Source: JARYMI01 sp037444845 (GTDB lineage Bacteria; Acidobacteriota; Aminicenantia; Aminicenantales; UBA8522). Taken from it: a stretch of DNA of 12,851 bases. The notes below the pieces were generated by a model. The model saw only the letters and a list, made by a program, of their open reading frames with translations, did not search any database and was not told where the DNA came from. The stretch spans positions 1 through 12,851 of the forward strand of contig JBBILQ010000069.1 in assembly GCA_037444845.1 (NCBI GenBank), written 5' to 3'. Every line of letters starts with the position of its first letter. Position 1 is the first letter of the stretch. Below, one piece after another: positions 7,606 through 12,851 of this stretch. The position numbers were made by a program, and so were the translations under genes.

Positions 7606-7708
7606 AGGGTCCTGTCACGGCGCGTCCCCTTCCGTCCTCGCTCCACCCATCCCCCCGTGGGGAACCCCTTACGCTGCGAGCGGGAGGGGACTGACGCCGT
7701 GCCACCCT
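7606..7708. repeat. About 100-nt imperfect palindrome between divergent genes
   Basis: The gene-free gap 7492-7835 (344 bp) contains nested inverted arms: AGGGT (7606-7610) with ACCCT (7704-7708), CACGGCG (7616-7622) with CGCCGTG (7695-7701), GTCCCCT (7624-7630) with AGGGGAC (7685-7691), and CTCGC (7637-7641) with GCGAG (7676-7680). A CCCC-GT-GGGG mini-palindrome lies in the centre. This could fold as a long branched hairpin in RNA or single-stranded DNA. It resembles REP-like or MITE-like intergenic elements, or a structured leader. No T-run follows on either strand, so a simple terminator is unlikely. An 84-aa minus-strand ORF through it is not credited because it overlaps the promoter and the start of the 75-aa gene. 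Confidence 0.55.
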
Positions 7709-7785
7709 CTTCCAATCATGGCAGCAAATCGTAGAAACGGAGAAGTTTCCCGCAGACAATCCTCAATGAGGACCTTCCCTTGTGG

Positions 7786-7813
7786 TTGAAAAGAGGAATG
7801 GGCTGTGTTAAAT
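7786..7813 (+). promoter_or_regulatory. Candidate sigma-70 promoter of the LOG-like gene
   Basis: TTGAAA (7786-7791), a 16-base spacer and TTAAAT (7808-7813), or a 17-base spacer with TAAATA. A start near 7820 would leave about 16 bases before the ATG at 7836. A short palindrome CCTCA-A-TGAGG (7761-7771) sits 14 bases upstream of the -35 and could be an operator. Moderate match only. Confidence 0.4.
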
Positions 7814-7835
7814 AACAAAGACAAAGGACAAGGCA

Positions 7836-8297
7836 ATGAGCGAATGGAGAAAAAGAGTCCGGGTCGGAGTCATCGGCGGCAACAGGCCGGAGAAGCGGCA
7901 TCTCGATATGGCCAGGAAAGTGGGCGAATGCGTGGCCAGGGCAGGAGCCATTCTCGTCTGCGGCGGGCTCGCGGGTGTGATGGAGGCGGCGGCTTCGGCC
8001 GCCAAGAAGGCCGGCGGGATGACCGTGGGCATCATCCCGGGCAGTGTTCCCGGCGAGGCCAATCCCCACATCGACGTCCCGATCGCCACAGGTATGGGAT
8101 ACGCGCGGAATTGTCTCGTGGCCATGAACTCGGACGTCCTCATCGCTATCGACGGCGAATACGGAACCCTGACCGAGATCGCTTACGGCAACATCTACGG
8201 AAAGAAGGTCATCGGCCTGGACACCTGGGACATCAAGGGTGTCGTCACGGCCTCATCGCCCGAGGAAGCGGTGGCGCTGGCGCTTCAAAAAGAATAG
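7836..8297 (+). CDS. LOG/TIGR00725-like nucleotide-binding protein (SLOG fold)
   Basis: 153 residues. Rossmann-like motifs run in family order: GVIGG (11-15), LVCGGLAGVMEAA (40-52), TVGIIPGS (63-70), GMGYARNCLVAMNSDVLIAI (86-105) and DGEYGTLTE (106-114). The GGxxGVMEAA block is the hallmark of the LOG superfamily (cytokinin riboside 5'-monophosphate phosphoribohydrolase and bacterial relatives). True LOG enzymes have PGGxGTxxE at the last motif; here it is DGEYGTLTE, as in the shorter TIGR00725 group, so phosphoribohydrolase activity should not be assumed. An in-frame TAA at 7809-7811 fixes the start region, and AGGA lies seven bases ahead of the ATG. It is a soluble cytoplasmic protein, transcribed divergently from the glycosyltransferase operon. 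Substrate unknown; nucleotide or nucleotide-sugar binding is the family expectation. Confidence 0.88.
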   Translation: MSEWRKRVRVGVIGGNRPEKRHLDMARKVGECVARAGAILVCGGLAGVMEAAASAAKKAGGMTVGIIPGSVPGEANPHIDVPIATGMGYARNCLVAMNSDVLIAIDGEYGTLTEIAYGNIYGKKVIGLDTWDIKGVVTASSPEEAVALALQKE

Positions 8298-8406
8298 ATC
8301 AAAAGGATGTCACGTCCATGGCTGTGATAGAGGCGGGGGCGGTCGGAGTCCACTCCCAAATTGCGCAGCTCTTTTCTCTATCGCTATCGAGCTCTGACCA
8401 TCGTCG

Positions 8407-8426
8407 AAATAGAAATGTCCCTATTT
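8407..8426. repeat. Short inverted repeat, possible REP-type element end
   Basis: AAATAG (8407-8412) and CTATTT (8421-8426) flank GGGACATTT-type sequence on the minus strand. The bottom-strand reading AAATAGGGACATTTCTATTT resembles, from memory, short sequences scattered near REP-associated transposases in several phyla. No transposase is present here. The interval 8298-8480 holds this and the dyad at 8437-8457, and no clear terminator. Confidence 0.3.
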
Positions 8427-8436
8427 AAGTCGAGTA

Positions 8437-8457
8437 AACATACAGATTTTATATGTT
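8437..8457. promoter_or_regulatory. Operator-like dyad in the AT-rich leader of truA
   Basis: AACATA (8437-8442) and TATGTT (8452-8457) form an exact 6-bp dyad with 9 bases between. It lies in an AT-rich tract that ends in TAGAATATAAA (8461-8471), which can supply a -10 box although no good -35 is seen. It could be a repressor site or only AT-rich coincidence. The truA start has no clear Shine-Dalgarno, so a very short leader is possible. Confidence 0.3.
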
Positions 8458-8480
8458 AAATAGAATATAAATCAGCTCTC

Positions 8481-9215
8481 ATGAGCGAGACGAACGTAAA
8501 GCTGATCGTCAGTTACGACGGGACCGACTTTTCGGGCTGGCAGAGGCAGCCGGGGAAAAGGACGGTCCAGGGAACGATCGAGGAAGCGCTCGCCAAAATC
8601 TGCGGAAAAAAGACTGCCGTTATCGGCGCTGGAAGGACCGATGCCGGCGTCCACGCACGCGGCCAGGTGGCGAATTTCAAAGCCGGCCTTCGTCTTGAAC
8701 GAGACAAGCTCCGGCAGGCGCTAAACGCCCTGCTCCCGGATGATGTCCGTATCCTCTTCATCCAGAAAGTCCCGGCCGGGTTCAACGCCCGGAAAATGGC
8801 CAACGCTAAAGTCTATCAATACCGGATTTGGAACTCTCGCCAGATCAGTCCTTTTGTCCTCCGCTATGTTCTCCACTGGCCCAGCCACCTTGATATCGAC
8901 AAGATGGCTGAAGCTGCCAGGCTCTTCGTCCGCAGGGACGATTTCACGGCCTTCTCCTCGAACCGCCTTCTCCATCCTGTCCGGGAAGTCTATCGCTCAG
9001 AAATCCAAAAAAAGCGAAATGAAATCATTTACACGATCGAAGCAAACGGCTTTTTGCGCTACATGGTTCGGACGATTGTCGGCACCCTGCTCGAAGCCGG
9101 AAGGAGCAAAATGGCGCCCCGCCAAGTCGAGGAGGCCTTTCGAAAAAAAGACCGTTCGCTGGCCGGCCCCACCGCCCCCGCCAAAGGCCTCTGCCTCGTC
9201 AAAATCAAATATTAA
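8481..9215 (+). CDS. truA: tRNA pseudouridine(38-40) synthase TruA
   Basis: 244 residues, the normal length for TruA. It isomerises uridine to pseudouridine at positions 38-40 of the tRNA anticodon arm, in the cytoplasm, as a homodimer. Visible motifs: VSYDGTDFSGWQRQ (10-23), catalytic-loop GRTDAGVHA (51-59) with the nucleophile D54, KVYQYRIWN (110-118) with the conserved tyrosine Y112, FLRYMVRTIVGTL (191-203), and GPTAPAKGLCL (229-239). The start ATG at 8481 matches the family N-terminus, which begins a few residues before YDGT. No convincing Shine-Dalgarno precedes it. It is separated from the LOG-like gene by 183 bp and from the DedA gene by about 150 bp that holds its own promoter, so it looks like a single-gene unit. 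Intact, with all key residues. Confidence 0.97.
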   Translation: MSETNVKLIVSYDGTDFSGWQRQPGKRTVQGTIEEALAKICGKKTAVIGAGRTDAGVHARGQVANFKAGLRLERDKLRQALNALLPDDVRILFIQKVPAGFNARKMANAKVYQYRIWNSRQISPFVLRYVLHWPSHLDIDKMAEAARLFVRRDDFTAFSSNRLLHPVREVYRSEIQKKRNEIIYTIEANGFLRYMVRTIVGTLLEAGRSKMAPRQVEEAFRKKDRSLAGPTAPAKGLCLVKIKY

Positions 9216-9227
9216 GCTATTCGGCTA

Positions 9228-9241
9228 ATTCCGCGCGGAAT
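9228..9241. promoter_or_regulatory. Perfect 14-bp palindrome upstream of the DedA promoter
   Basis: ATTCCGCGCGGAAT reads identically on both strands. It lies 13 bp after the truA stop and 12 bp before the -35 box at 9254. There is no loop spare and no T-run behind it, so it looks more like a dimeric-regulator site than a terminator. The regulator is not identifiable. Confidence 0.45.
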
Positions 9242-9253
9242 ATCACCCTTTCC

Positions 9254-9283
9254 TTGACATCTCTTTGATTCGCGATTTATACT
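9254..9283 (+). promoter_or_regulatory. Strong sigma-70 promoter for the leader ORF and DedA gene
   Basis: An exact TTGACA (9254-9259), an 18-base spacer and TATACT (9278-9283, 5/6). Transcription would start near 9290, about 10 bases before the AAGGAG at 9299-9304. This is the best sigma-70 match in the window. Confidence 0.7.
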
Positions 9284-9311
9284 TCATCACCCTTACGGGA
9301 AGGAGAAAAAG

Positions 9312-9380
9312 GTGACAAGAATGCTCATTCGCCCGAAAAACCAGACCCCCCGAAAATGTCTCATTGATGACAATATTTAA
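9312..9380 (+). CDS. Possible 22-codon leader ORF overlapping the DedA start
   Basis: Begins GTG at 9312 with AAGGAG seven bases upstream (9299-9304), the best ribosome site in this stretch. It encodes 22 residues beginning VTRMLIRPKNQTPRKC (an in-frame ATG at 9321 is an alternative start) and ends TAA at 9378-9380. It overlaps the DedA ATG (9367) by 14 bases in another frame. The DedA start itself has no Shine-Dalgarno, so translation of DedA may depend on this ORF. The peptide is basic, not hydrophobic, and has no repeated codons suggesting amino-acid attenuation. It may instead be chance. Confidence 0.4.
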   Translation: MTRMLIRPKNQTPRKCLIDDNI

Positions 9381-9960
9381 AAAACTCTATGATTGGGTTT
9401 TGCATTGGGCTGAGACGCCGTTTGGCCCGCTTGCTCTCGCGCTCCTCGCTTTAGCCGAAAGCTCTTTCTTCCCCATCCCCCCCGATCCTCTGCTCATTGC
9501 CCTCTGTCTCGGGTCGATCAGGAAATCCTGGCGTTTTGCTTTCTATACCTCTGCCGCTTCGGTCGCGGGCGGGGCCATCGGCTACCTCATCGGATTCGGG
9601 ATATGGGGGGCGGTGGATTCTTTCTTCTTCATGTATGTTCCCGGATTCAGCCACGAACTCTTCGAGAAGGTGATGCGGAATTTTCATGCCCACGGTTTTT
9701 GGTATGTATTCGCCGCGGGCTTCACGCCCATCCCTTACAAGGTCTTCACCATTGCCTCCGGTGTATTCAAGCTGAATTTCTTGCTTTTTCTGTTTGCTTC
9801 GGGCATCAGCCGTTCCTTGCGCTTCTTTCTCGTCGCCGCCCTGCTCAGGAAATTCGGGCCCAGCATCAAGAGTTTTATCGACAGGTATTTCAACTGGCTG
9901 GCCCTTCTCTTCTTTATCCTCCTTTTCAGCGGCTTTCTCGTAGTGAAATATCTGCTGTAG
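9367..9960 (+). CDS. YqaA/DedA-family (SNARE-associated Golgi/VTT domain) inner-membrane protein
   Basis: 197 residues with several hydrophobic segments (about 19-50, 58-80, 110-135, 137-160, 172-195). Family motifs: ESSFFPIPPD (31-40), which places acidic residues around a re-entrant loop; GGAIGYLIGFGIWG (68-81); and FTPIPYKVFTIASGVF (119-134), the second, pseudo-symmetric loop seen in YqaA-type members. DedA/VTT proteins are integral membrane proteins linked to lipid-carrier (undecaprenyl phosphate or phospholipid) translocation and membrane homeostasis; which applies to the YqaA subgroup is not settled. ATG 9367 is preferred over the adjacent TTG at 9364. No Shine-Dalgarno precedes it; see the overlapping leader ORF. 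It faces the VWFA-related gene tail to tail across 101 bp. Confidence 0.9.
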   Translation: MTIFKKLYDWVLHWAETPFGPLALALLALAESSFFPIPPDPLLIALCLGSIRKSWRFAFYTSAASVAGGAIGYLIGFGIWGAVDSFFFMYVPGFSHELFEKVMRNFHAHGFWYVFAAGFTPIPYKVFTIASGVFKLNFLLFLFASGISRSLRFFLVAALLRKFGPSIKSFIDRYFNWLALLFFILLFSGFLVVKYLL

Positions 9961-9986
9961 CGCTCGCTGCAAACACTGGCATCTGG

Positions 9987-10014
9987 GAGGCTCATTCGAA
10001 CAAAAAAGAGCCTC
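9987..10014. terminator. Hairpin between convergent genes
   Basis: GAGGCTC (9987-9993) and GAGCCTC (10008-10014) make a 7-bp stem around a 14-base A-rich loop. It lies between the DedA stop (9960) and the VWFA-related stop (10062), where a bidirectional terminator is expected. The T-run is in the loop on the minus strand rather than after the stem, so it is not a classical rho-independent terminator. Confidence 0.3.
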
Positions 10015-10061
10015 GCCGCGCGTGGCCGACTATCGCTGGAATAAGGAATTGAAAAAAAGGA

Positions 10062-11276
10062 TCAATTCGCGAAATAGCCCAGACGGTGCTGGACGGTGTA
10101 TGAGGGGTTTTTCACCGTCACCTTGATGTCCTTGAATTGGTTATCCTTCTGATAATTTTTCGGGGAATAGTACAGAAGATAGTGGACAGAAGCGTTCTCC
10201 ACGGCGCTCTTGAATCCGGCGGCAGGATTCTGAGAGGTATCTACGAAGCCGCCTGTACCGTGAGTTATCTGTGAGAAGGCTGCAAAGATGTCCTCGGACT
10301 GCTCGCGCAAGACGACTCCAGAAACATATTCCGGAACCTTGTTCATGAAGATAAAATTGAAATTGACGGAAGCGTCTGCGAAAGCTTTCTTTAGAAGACT
10401 CGTGTTGACTGTGAGGCCTCGCGTGTATAACTGGAAGAGGTCTTGGAGGCCGCTCATAATGGCGGGGTTATCCTGGTACATGCTCCGAAGGGTGTTCAGC
10501 ACAACCGGAGAAATCTCCGGCCTGAATTCCCTTTGGTAGATTAGAAAGACTTGCTTCTGCCCTTCAATTCTCTTCAGGGCGTACGCGAAGCGGATGATTT
10601 TCCTCTCGTCCATGAGCCTCTGCTCCTCCATTTTTGTGACTGTCTCCTTGTATCGGCTAAGCAAGATTTCGAAGCCAGTCGAGCTTGTTGAGAAATCCCC
10701 TTCCAAGTCGGCCATCAAATTCGTCCCTGAGAGGCTGGAGGCGATTCTTTTTAAGTCTCTGAGAAGGCTGTTGTATTCGGTGCTTCCAGCCTTGATGTCT
10801 TTTTTTAAAAGGCTGCTCATCTCCTCGGCCAGCGTCTTTTTTGTCTTGGAGGCCAAGGCCTGAGGAGAAAGAGTATAATTTTTCATCGGCGTCTGGATGA
10901 CAAGGGCATCGCCCAAACTCAGCACCTCGTGGAAAAGATAGTCGATCAACTCAGCCAGCTTGGGATTGTAATCAGTCATTTGGAAAAGCAGGTAGAAAGT
11001 CCGGGAGGTTCGGGGCATGAAATCCTGGGCTCCTTCTTTTCTCTCCACAATTCCGTTCCGGACAAGATAGAGGGCCTCTATTTTCTGAGGAACGCCATCC
11101 TCAAAAAGCTCGAAATCCCCGGCGGTCAGGTTGTCGATGAAATTCCTGTCTTCCAGGACGCGAACGGGGACAACGATGTTGGTAACCGTGACCTCAGCTT
11201 GCTCCTGACCTGGCGAGGCAAAGGCGGACGAAGACAAGAACCAAACGATGAAGCATATACGAGAGGACTTTTTCAT
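10062..11276 (-). CDS. Exported VWFA-related protein, acidobacterial type (copy 2)
   Basis: 404 residues from ATG 11276; an ATG six codons upstream is possible. The chosen start gives a clean signal peptide (MKKSS, a hydrophobic core, SSAFA/SPG cleavage region) and has AAGGGG seven bases ahead. Domain order matches the acidobacterial VWFA-related family (TIGR03436-like): an N-terminal strand-rich part VVPVRVLEDRNFIDNLTAGD then FELFEDGVPQKIEALYLV, a VWA-like core from about residue 90, and a C-terminal YLLYYSPKNYQKDNQFKDIK...LGYF segment. The usual DxSxS metal-site motif is not present; the equivalent place reads FYLLFQMTDYNPK. It is likely a periplasmic or surface binding protein. It is a tandem paralogue of the gene upstream, 73 bp away; a weak hairpin overlaps that gene's stop. 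Confidence 0.85.
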   Translation of the reverse strand: MKKSSRICFIVWFLSSSAFASPGQEQAEVTVTNIVVPVRVLEDRNFIDNLTAGDFELFEDGVPQKIEALYLVRNGIVERKEGAQDFMPRTSRTFYLLFQMTDYNPKLAELIDYLFHEVLSLGDALVIQTPMKNYTLSPQALASKTKKTLAEEMSSLLKKDIKAGSTEYNSLLRDLKRIASSLSGTNLMADLEGDFSTSSTGFEILLSRYKETVTKMEEQRLMDERKIIRFAYALKRIEGQKQVFLIYQREFRPEISPVVLNTLRSMYQDNPAIMSGLQDLFQLYTRGLTVNTSLLKKAFADASVNFNFIFMNKVPEYVSGVVLREQSEDIFAAFSQITHGTGGFVDTSQNPAAGFKSAVENASVHYLLYYSPKNYQKDNQFKDIKVTVKNPSYTVQHRLGYFAN

Positions 11277-11340
11277 TCCTTCACCCCTTAGCATTTTCTC
11301 TTTTTTCCTTTTATATAATACGACGCATTCGGCAAAAGCG

Positions 11341-11361
11341 TTTCTCCACCTAACGGAGAAA
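11341..11361 (-). terminator. Weak hairpin between the two VWFA-related genes
   Basis: On the minus strand TTTCTCC (11361-11355), a 7-base loop and GGAGAAA (11347-11341) form a 7-bp stem overlapping the stop of the upstream gene, followed by CGCTTTTG. The stem is AT-rich at its ends and the T-run is short. It may attenuate rather than end transcription. Confidence 0.3.
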
Positions 11362-12600
11362 ATAGCCTGTCCGGTGGAGAACGCGCAAGCCTCCCCTTTT
11401 CACTCGCACAACGATGTTGCGGAAATTCCTATCCTGGTCTCCGATATTAGAGGGAGAATAATAGAGAAGATAATAGTTCTCCGCCGCTTCCAGGGCGCTT
11501 CGGAACATTGCCGCCGGGTTGGATGAGTTTTCAAAATAACCGCCAGTGGCGCGGGCGATTTCACGAAAAGGGTTGAAAATGTCCTCTGACCGCTCTTCAA
11601 AATAGACTCCCGGAACATTAGGCCTTGGCGTTGTGATGAAAAGGACGTGGATGGCCGTCGAGGCGTCGGCATAAGCCCGCTTAACTCGCTCGACATCAAA
11701 GCTCATCTTGCTTTCGCGCATCTTGCGCACGTCGGTGATAGCCTGAAAGATATAGGGGTTTTCCTGGTAAAGCGCGGAATACTGGAGGACTATCCCTGGC
11801 TCGACCTGGGGGATGTACTCCCTCTGATAGAAAAGAAATACAACTTTCTGCCCGTCTTCTCGGGCAAGCCGGTCGGCGAAGTCGAGCATCTTCATCTGGC
11901 TGATGGCCCGCAACGTGGCGAGCTTTCCGAGGAGGGTTCCGTAGAAGAGGAGTTTCTCCTCGAGTGACATTCCATGGAGAGAGGAGGGCGAAGTCCCGCT
12001 TAGTTCTAAGACTTCCACGGGGGAGGTCGAGCCGCCGCTCATAAGGCTTGCTGATAGGGACTTGGCCACCTCTGTCAAGTTGCTCATGATGTCCCGGAAC
12101 TGAGCATTTCCGTCCTGGCAGTCTTTCCTCACTAACCCATTGAGCTCTTCAGCGATCGCGCCGTGGGTTTTTGACTGAAGAGCCAGATCCTTGAGCCGAT
12201 ACGTTTTCACAGGCGTCATGACGACGAGATTGTCGCCCGGGATGAGGACATTTTGGCAGAAGTGCTTTACCGCCTCTTCAATCTTGGGGATGTAATCCGT
12301 GATTTCGAAAATGAGGTAAAAATGGCGGGAGGTCTCAGGTATGTACTTTTTCTTCTCTTCCCGTCTCTGGATCATCCTTTTTTTGACAAGATAACAGGCT
12401 TCGATTTTTTGGGGAATCCCGTCTTCCAGGAGCTCAAAATCGTCGATGGTCAGGTCGTCGATAAATGTCGCACCTTTGAAGACCCGGACAGGGACCTCCA
12501 CATTGATAACCAGAGACTGCTCGATGAACGATTGCTGAGGAACGCCGGGCAAAGCTCCTACCAGGAAAAGGAGGAAACAAAAGGCCCCACTCTTTCTCAT
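11350..12600 (-). CDS. Exported VWFA-related protein, acidobacterial type (copy 1)
   Basis: 416 residues. ATG 12600 has AAGGAG seven bases upstream. A signal peptide is evident (MRKS, hydrophobic core FCFLLFLVGALPG, then VPQQ). The N-terminal domain carries VINVEVPVRVFKGATFIDDL and FELLEDGIPQKIEACYLV, matching the family's 'D[LF]T.DDFE..EDG.PQKI' pattern. The VWA-like core begins near residue 93 (HFYLIFEITDYIPK), where a canonical member has DxSxS; here only T101 and D102 remain, so metal binding is doubtful. It ends YYLLYYSPSNI...VLHRTGYFLR, the typical C-terminal block. Family function is not established; members are predicted secreted or outer-surface proteins. It is the first of two tandem paralogues. 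Its upstream region carries a sigma-54-type promoter match, so expression may need an ATP-dependent activator. Confidence 0.87.
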   Translation of the reverse strand: MRKSGAFCFLLFLVGALPGVPQQSFIEQSLVINVEVPVRVFKGATFIDDLTIDDFELLEDGIPQKIEACYLVKKRMIQRREEKKKYIPETSRHFYLIFEITDYIPKIEEAVKHFCQNVLIPGDNLVVMTPVKTYRLKDLALQSKTHGAIAEELNGLVRKDCQDGNAQFRDIMSNLTEVAKSLSASLMSGGSTSPVEVLELSGTSPSSLHGMSLEEKLLFYGTLLGKLATLRAISQMKMLDFADRLAREDGQKVVFLFYQREYIPQVEPGIVLQYSALYQENPYIFQAITDVRKMRESKMSFDVERVKRAYADASTAIHVLFITTPRPNVPGVYFEERSEDIFNPFREIARATGGYFENSSNPAAMFRSALEAAENYYLLYYSPSNIGDQDRNFRNIVVRVKRGGLRVLHRTGYFLR

Positions 12601-12676
12601 GACCGAACTCCTTATCGTCGATACAAGAGAAGAAGTCTCTCGTCAAATGGAGCAATTCTTCTGCTTGTACTTTATT

Positions 12677-12705
12677 ATGATACCACCCTTTCCATTAAAC
12701 AGCAA
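12677..12705 (-). promoter_or_regulatory. Overlapping sigma-70-like promoter of the VWFA pair
   Basis: On the minus strand TTGCTG (12705-12700, 3/6), a 17-base spacer and TATCAT (12682-12677, 5/6). Its -35 coincides with the -12 box of the sigma-54 match, so the two would be mutually exclusive or one is chance. Transcription would start near 12670. Confidence 0.35.
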
Positions 12706-12717
12706 GTTCCGTGCCAA
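12701..12717 (-). promoter_or_regulatory. Sigma-54 (RpoN) -24/-12 promoter upstream of VWFA-related genes
   Basis: On the minus strand TTGGCACG (12717-12710), four bases GAAC, then TTGCT (12705-12701). This fits every conserved position of YTGGCACG-N4-TTGCW, with the GG and GC dinucleotides at the required 12-base phasing. The start would be near 12690, an A, leaving a 90-base leader before the ATG at 12600. It sits intergenic and correctly oriented, which makes chance less likely. Confidence 0.65.
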
Positions 12718-12755
12718 AAGAGGGAAGCTGTTTAAGCGTGGTGTCGTTGGCAGCC

Positions 12756-12772
12756 CGTAAAATTATTTTACG
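12756..12772. promoter_or_regulatory. Perfect 17-bp palindrome upstream of the sigma-54 site
   Basis: CGTAAAAT-T-ATTTTACG has exact 8-bp arms about one central base. It is centred about 74 bp upstream of the predicted sigma-54 start, somewhat close but compatible with an enhancer-binding-protein site. The rest of the stretch to the window end (12773-12851) shows no gene; it is AT-rich and then ends in a G-rich run on the minus strand. Confidence 0.45.
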
Positions 12773-12851
12773 TTTTTCTGGAAGTGTCTCTGACTTTTTA
12801 GCCTGATCTATTCACAAAATGATACGATAAAACGCCCCCTCCCCTGGCGGG

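Noticed and set aside
7461..7715. 84-aa minus-strand ORF through the palindrome
   Set aside because: It overlaps the candidate promoter and the start of the 75-aa gene, has a composition driven by the repeat, and has no ribosome site.
7805..8428. 207-aa plus-strand ORF, Arg/Gly-rich
   Set aside because: It is a frame shadow of the LOG-like gene; the basic, low-complexity composition is typical of an out-of-frame reading.
11314..11319. TATAAT on the plus strand between the two VWFA-related genes
   Set aside because: There is no -35 box at 16-18 bases, and it would only drive antisense transcription.
12833..12849. CGCC/GGCG stem followed by TTTT on the minus strand
   Set aside because: Only 4 bp of stem are visible and it is cut by the window edge, so a terminator of an upstream gene cannot be judged.

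Overview
The window is bacterial and most likely from Acidobacteriota or the related Aminicenantota. It carries two adjacent secreted proteins of the 'acidobacterial VWFA-related' type (TIGR03436-like), has moderately GC-rich coding sequence with strong Shine-Dalgarno sites, and encodes an MglA-type GTPase. The phylum call is an inference from gene content; no rRNA or marker phylogeny is available here.

Left block, minus strand, read from 7550 down to 1. A candidate sigma-70 promoter (7522-7550) opens a tightly packed unit: a 75-aa small acidic/basic helical protein, a 188-aa coiled-coil protein, and four GT-B fold family-4-like glycosyltransferases. The four glycosyltransferases are joined by stop/start overlaps of 4 bases (three ATGA) and 1 base (TGATG). 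They form two paralogue pairs in mirror order (A-B-B'-A'). After them come an MglA-like small GTPase with a C-terminal extension and the 5' part (405 codons) of a ComM/YifB-type Mg-chelatase-like AAA+ ATPase that runs off the window. The glycosyltransferases probably build a surface or secreted polysaccharide; MglA may be a polarity or motility gene lying next to it. No flippase, polymerase or MglB is visible.

Middle block, plus strand. A 344-bp gene-free gap (7492-7835) separates divergent promoters and contains a roughly 100-nt imperfect palindrome. It is followed by a LOG/TIGR00725-like nucleotide-binding protein, the tRNA pseudouridine synthase TruA, and a YqaA/DedA-type membrane protein. 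The DedA gene has a near-consensus promoter and a possible 22-codon leader ORF overlapping its start.

Right block, minus strand. Two tandem paralogues encode exported VWFA-related proteins whose metal-site motif is degenerate. The first is preceded by an exact match to the sigma-54 (-24/-12) consensus, with an overlapping sigma-70-like promoter and a 17-bp palindrome upstream.

The most interesting points are the sigma-54 site with its palindrome, the mirrored glycosyltransferase operon headed by a coiled-coil protein lacking a catalytic domain, the extended MglA, the DedA leader ORF, and the altered cysteine motif in ComM. No tRNA, rRNA, CRISPR array, insertion sequence or phage gene was seen.
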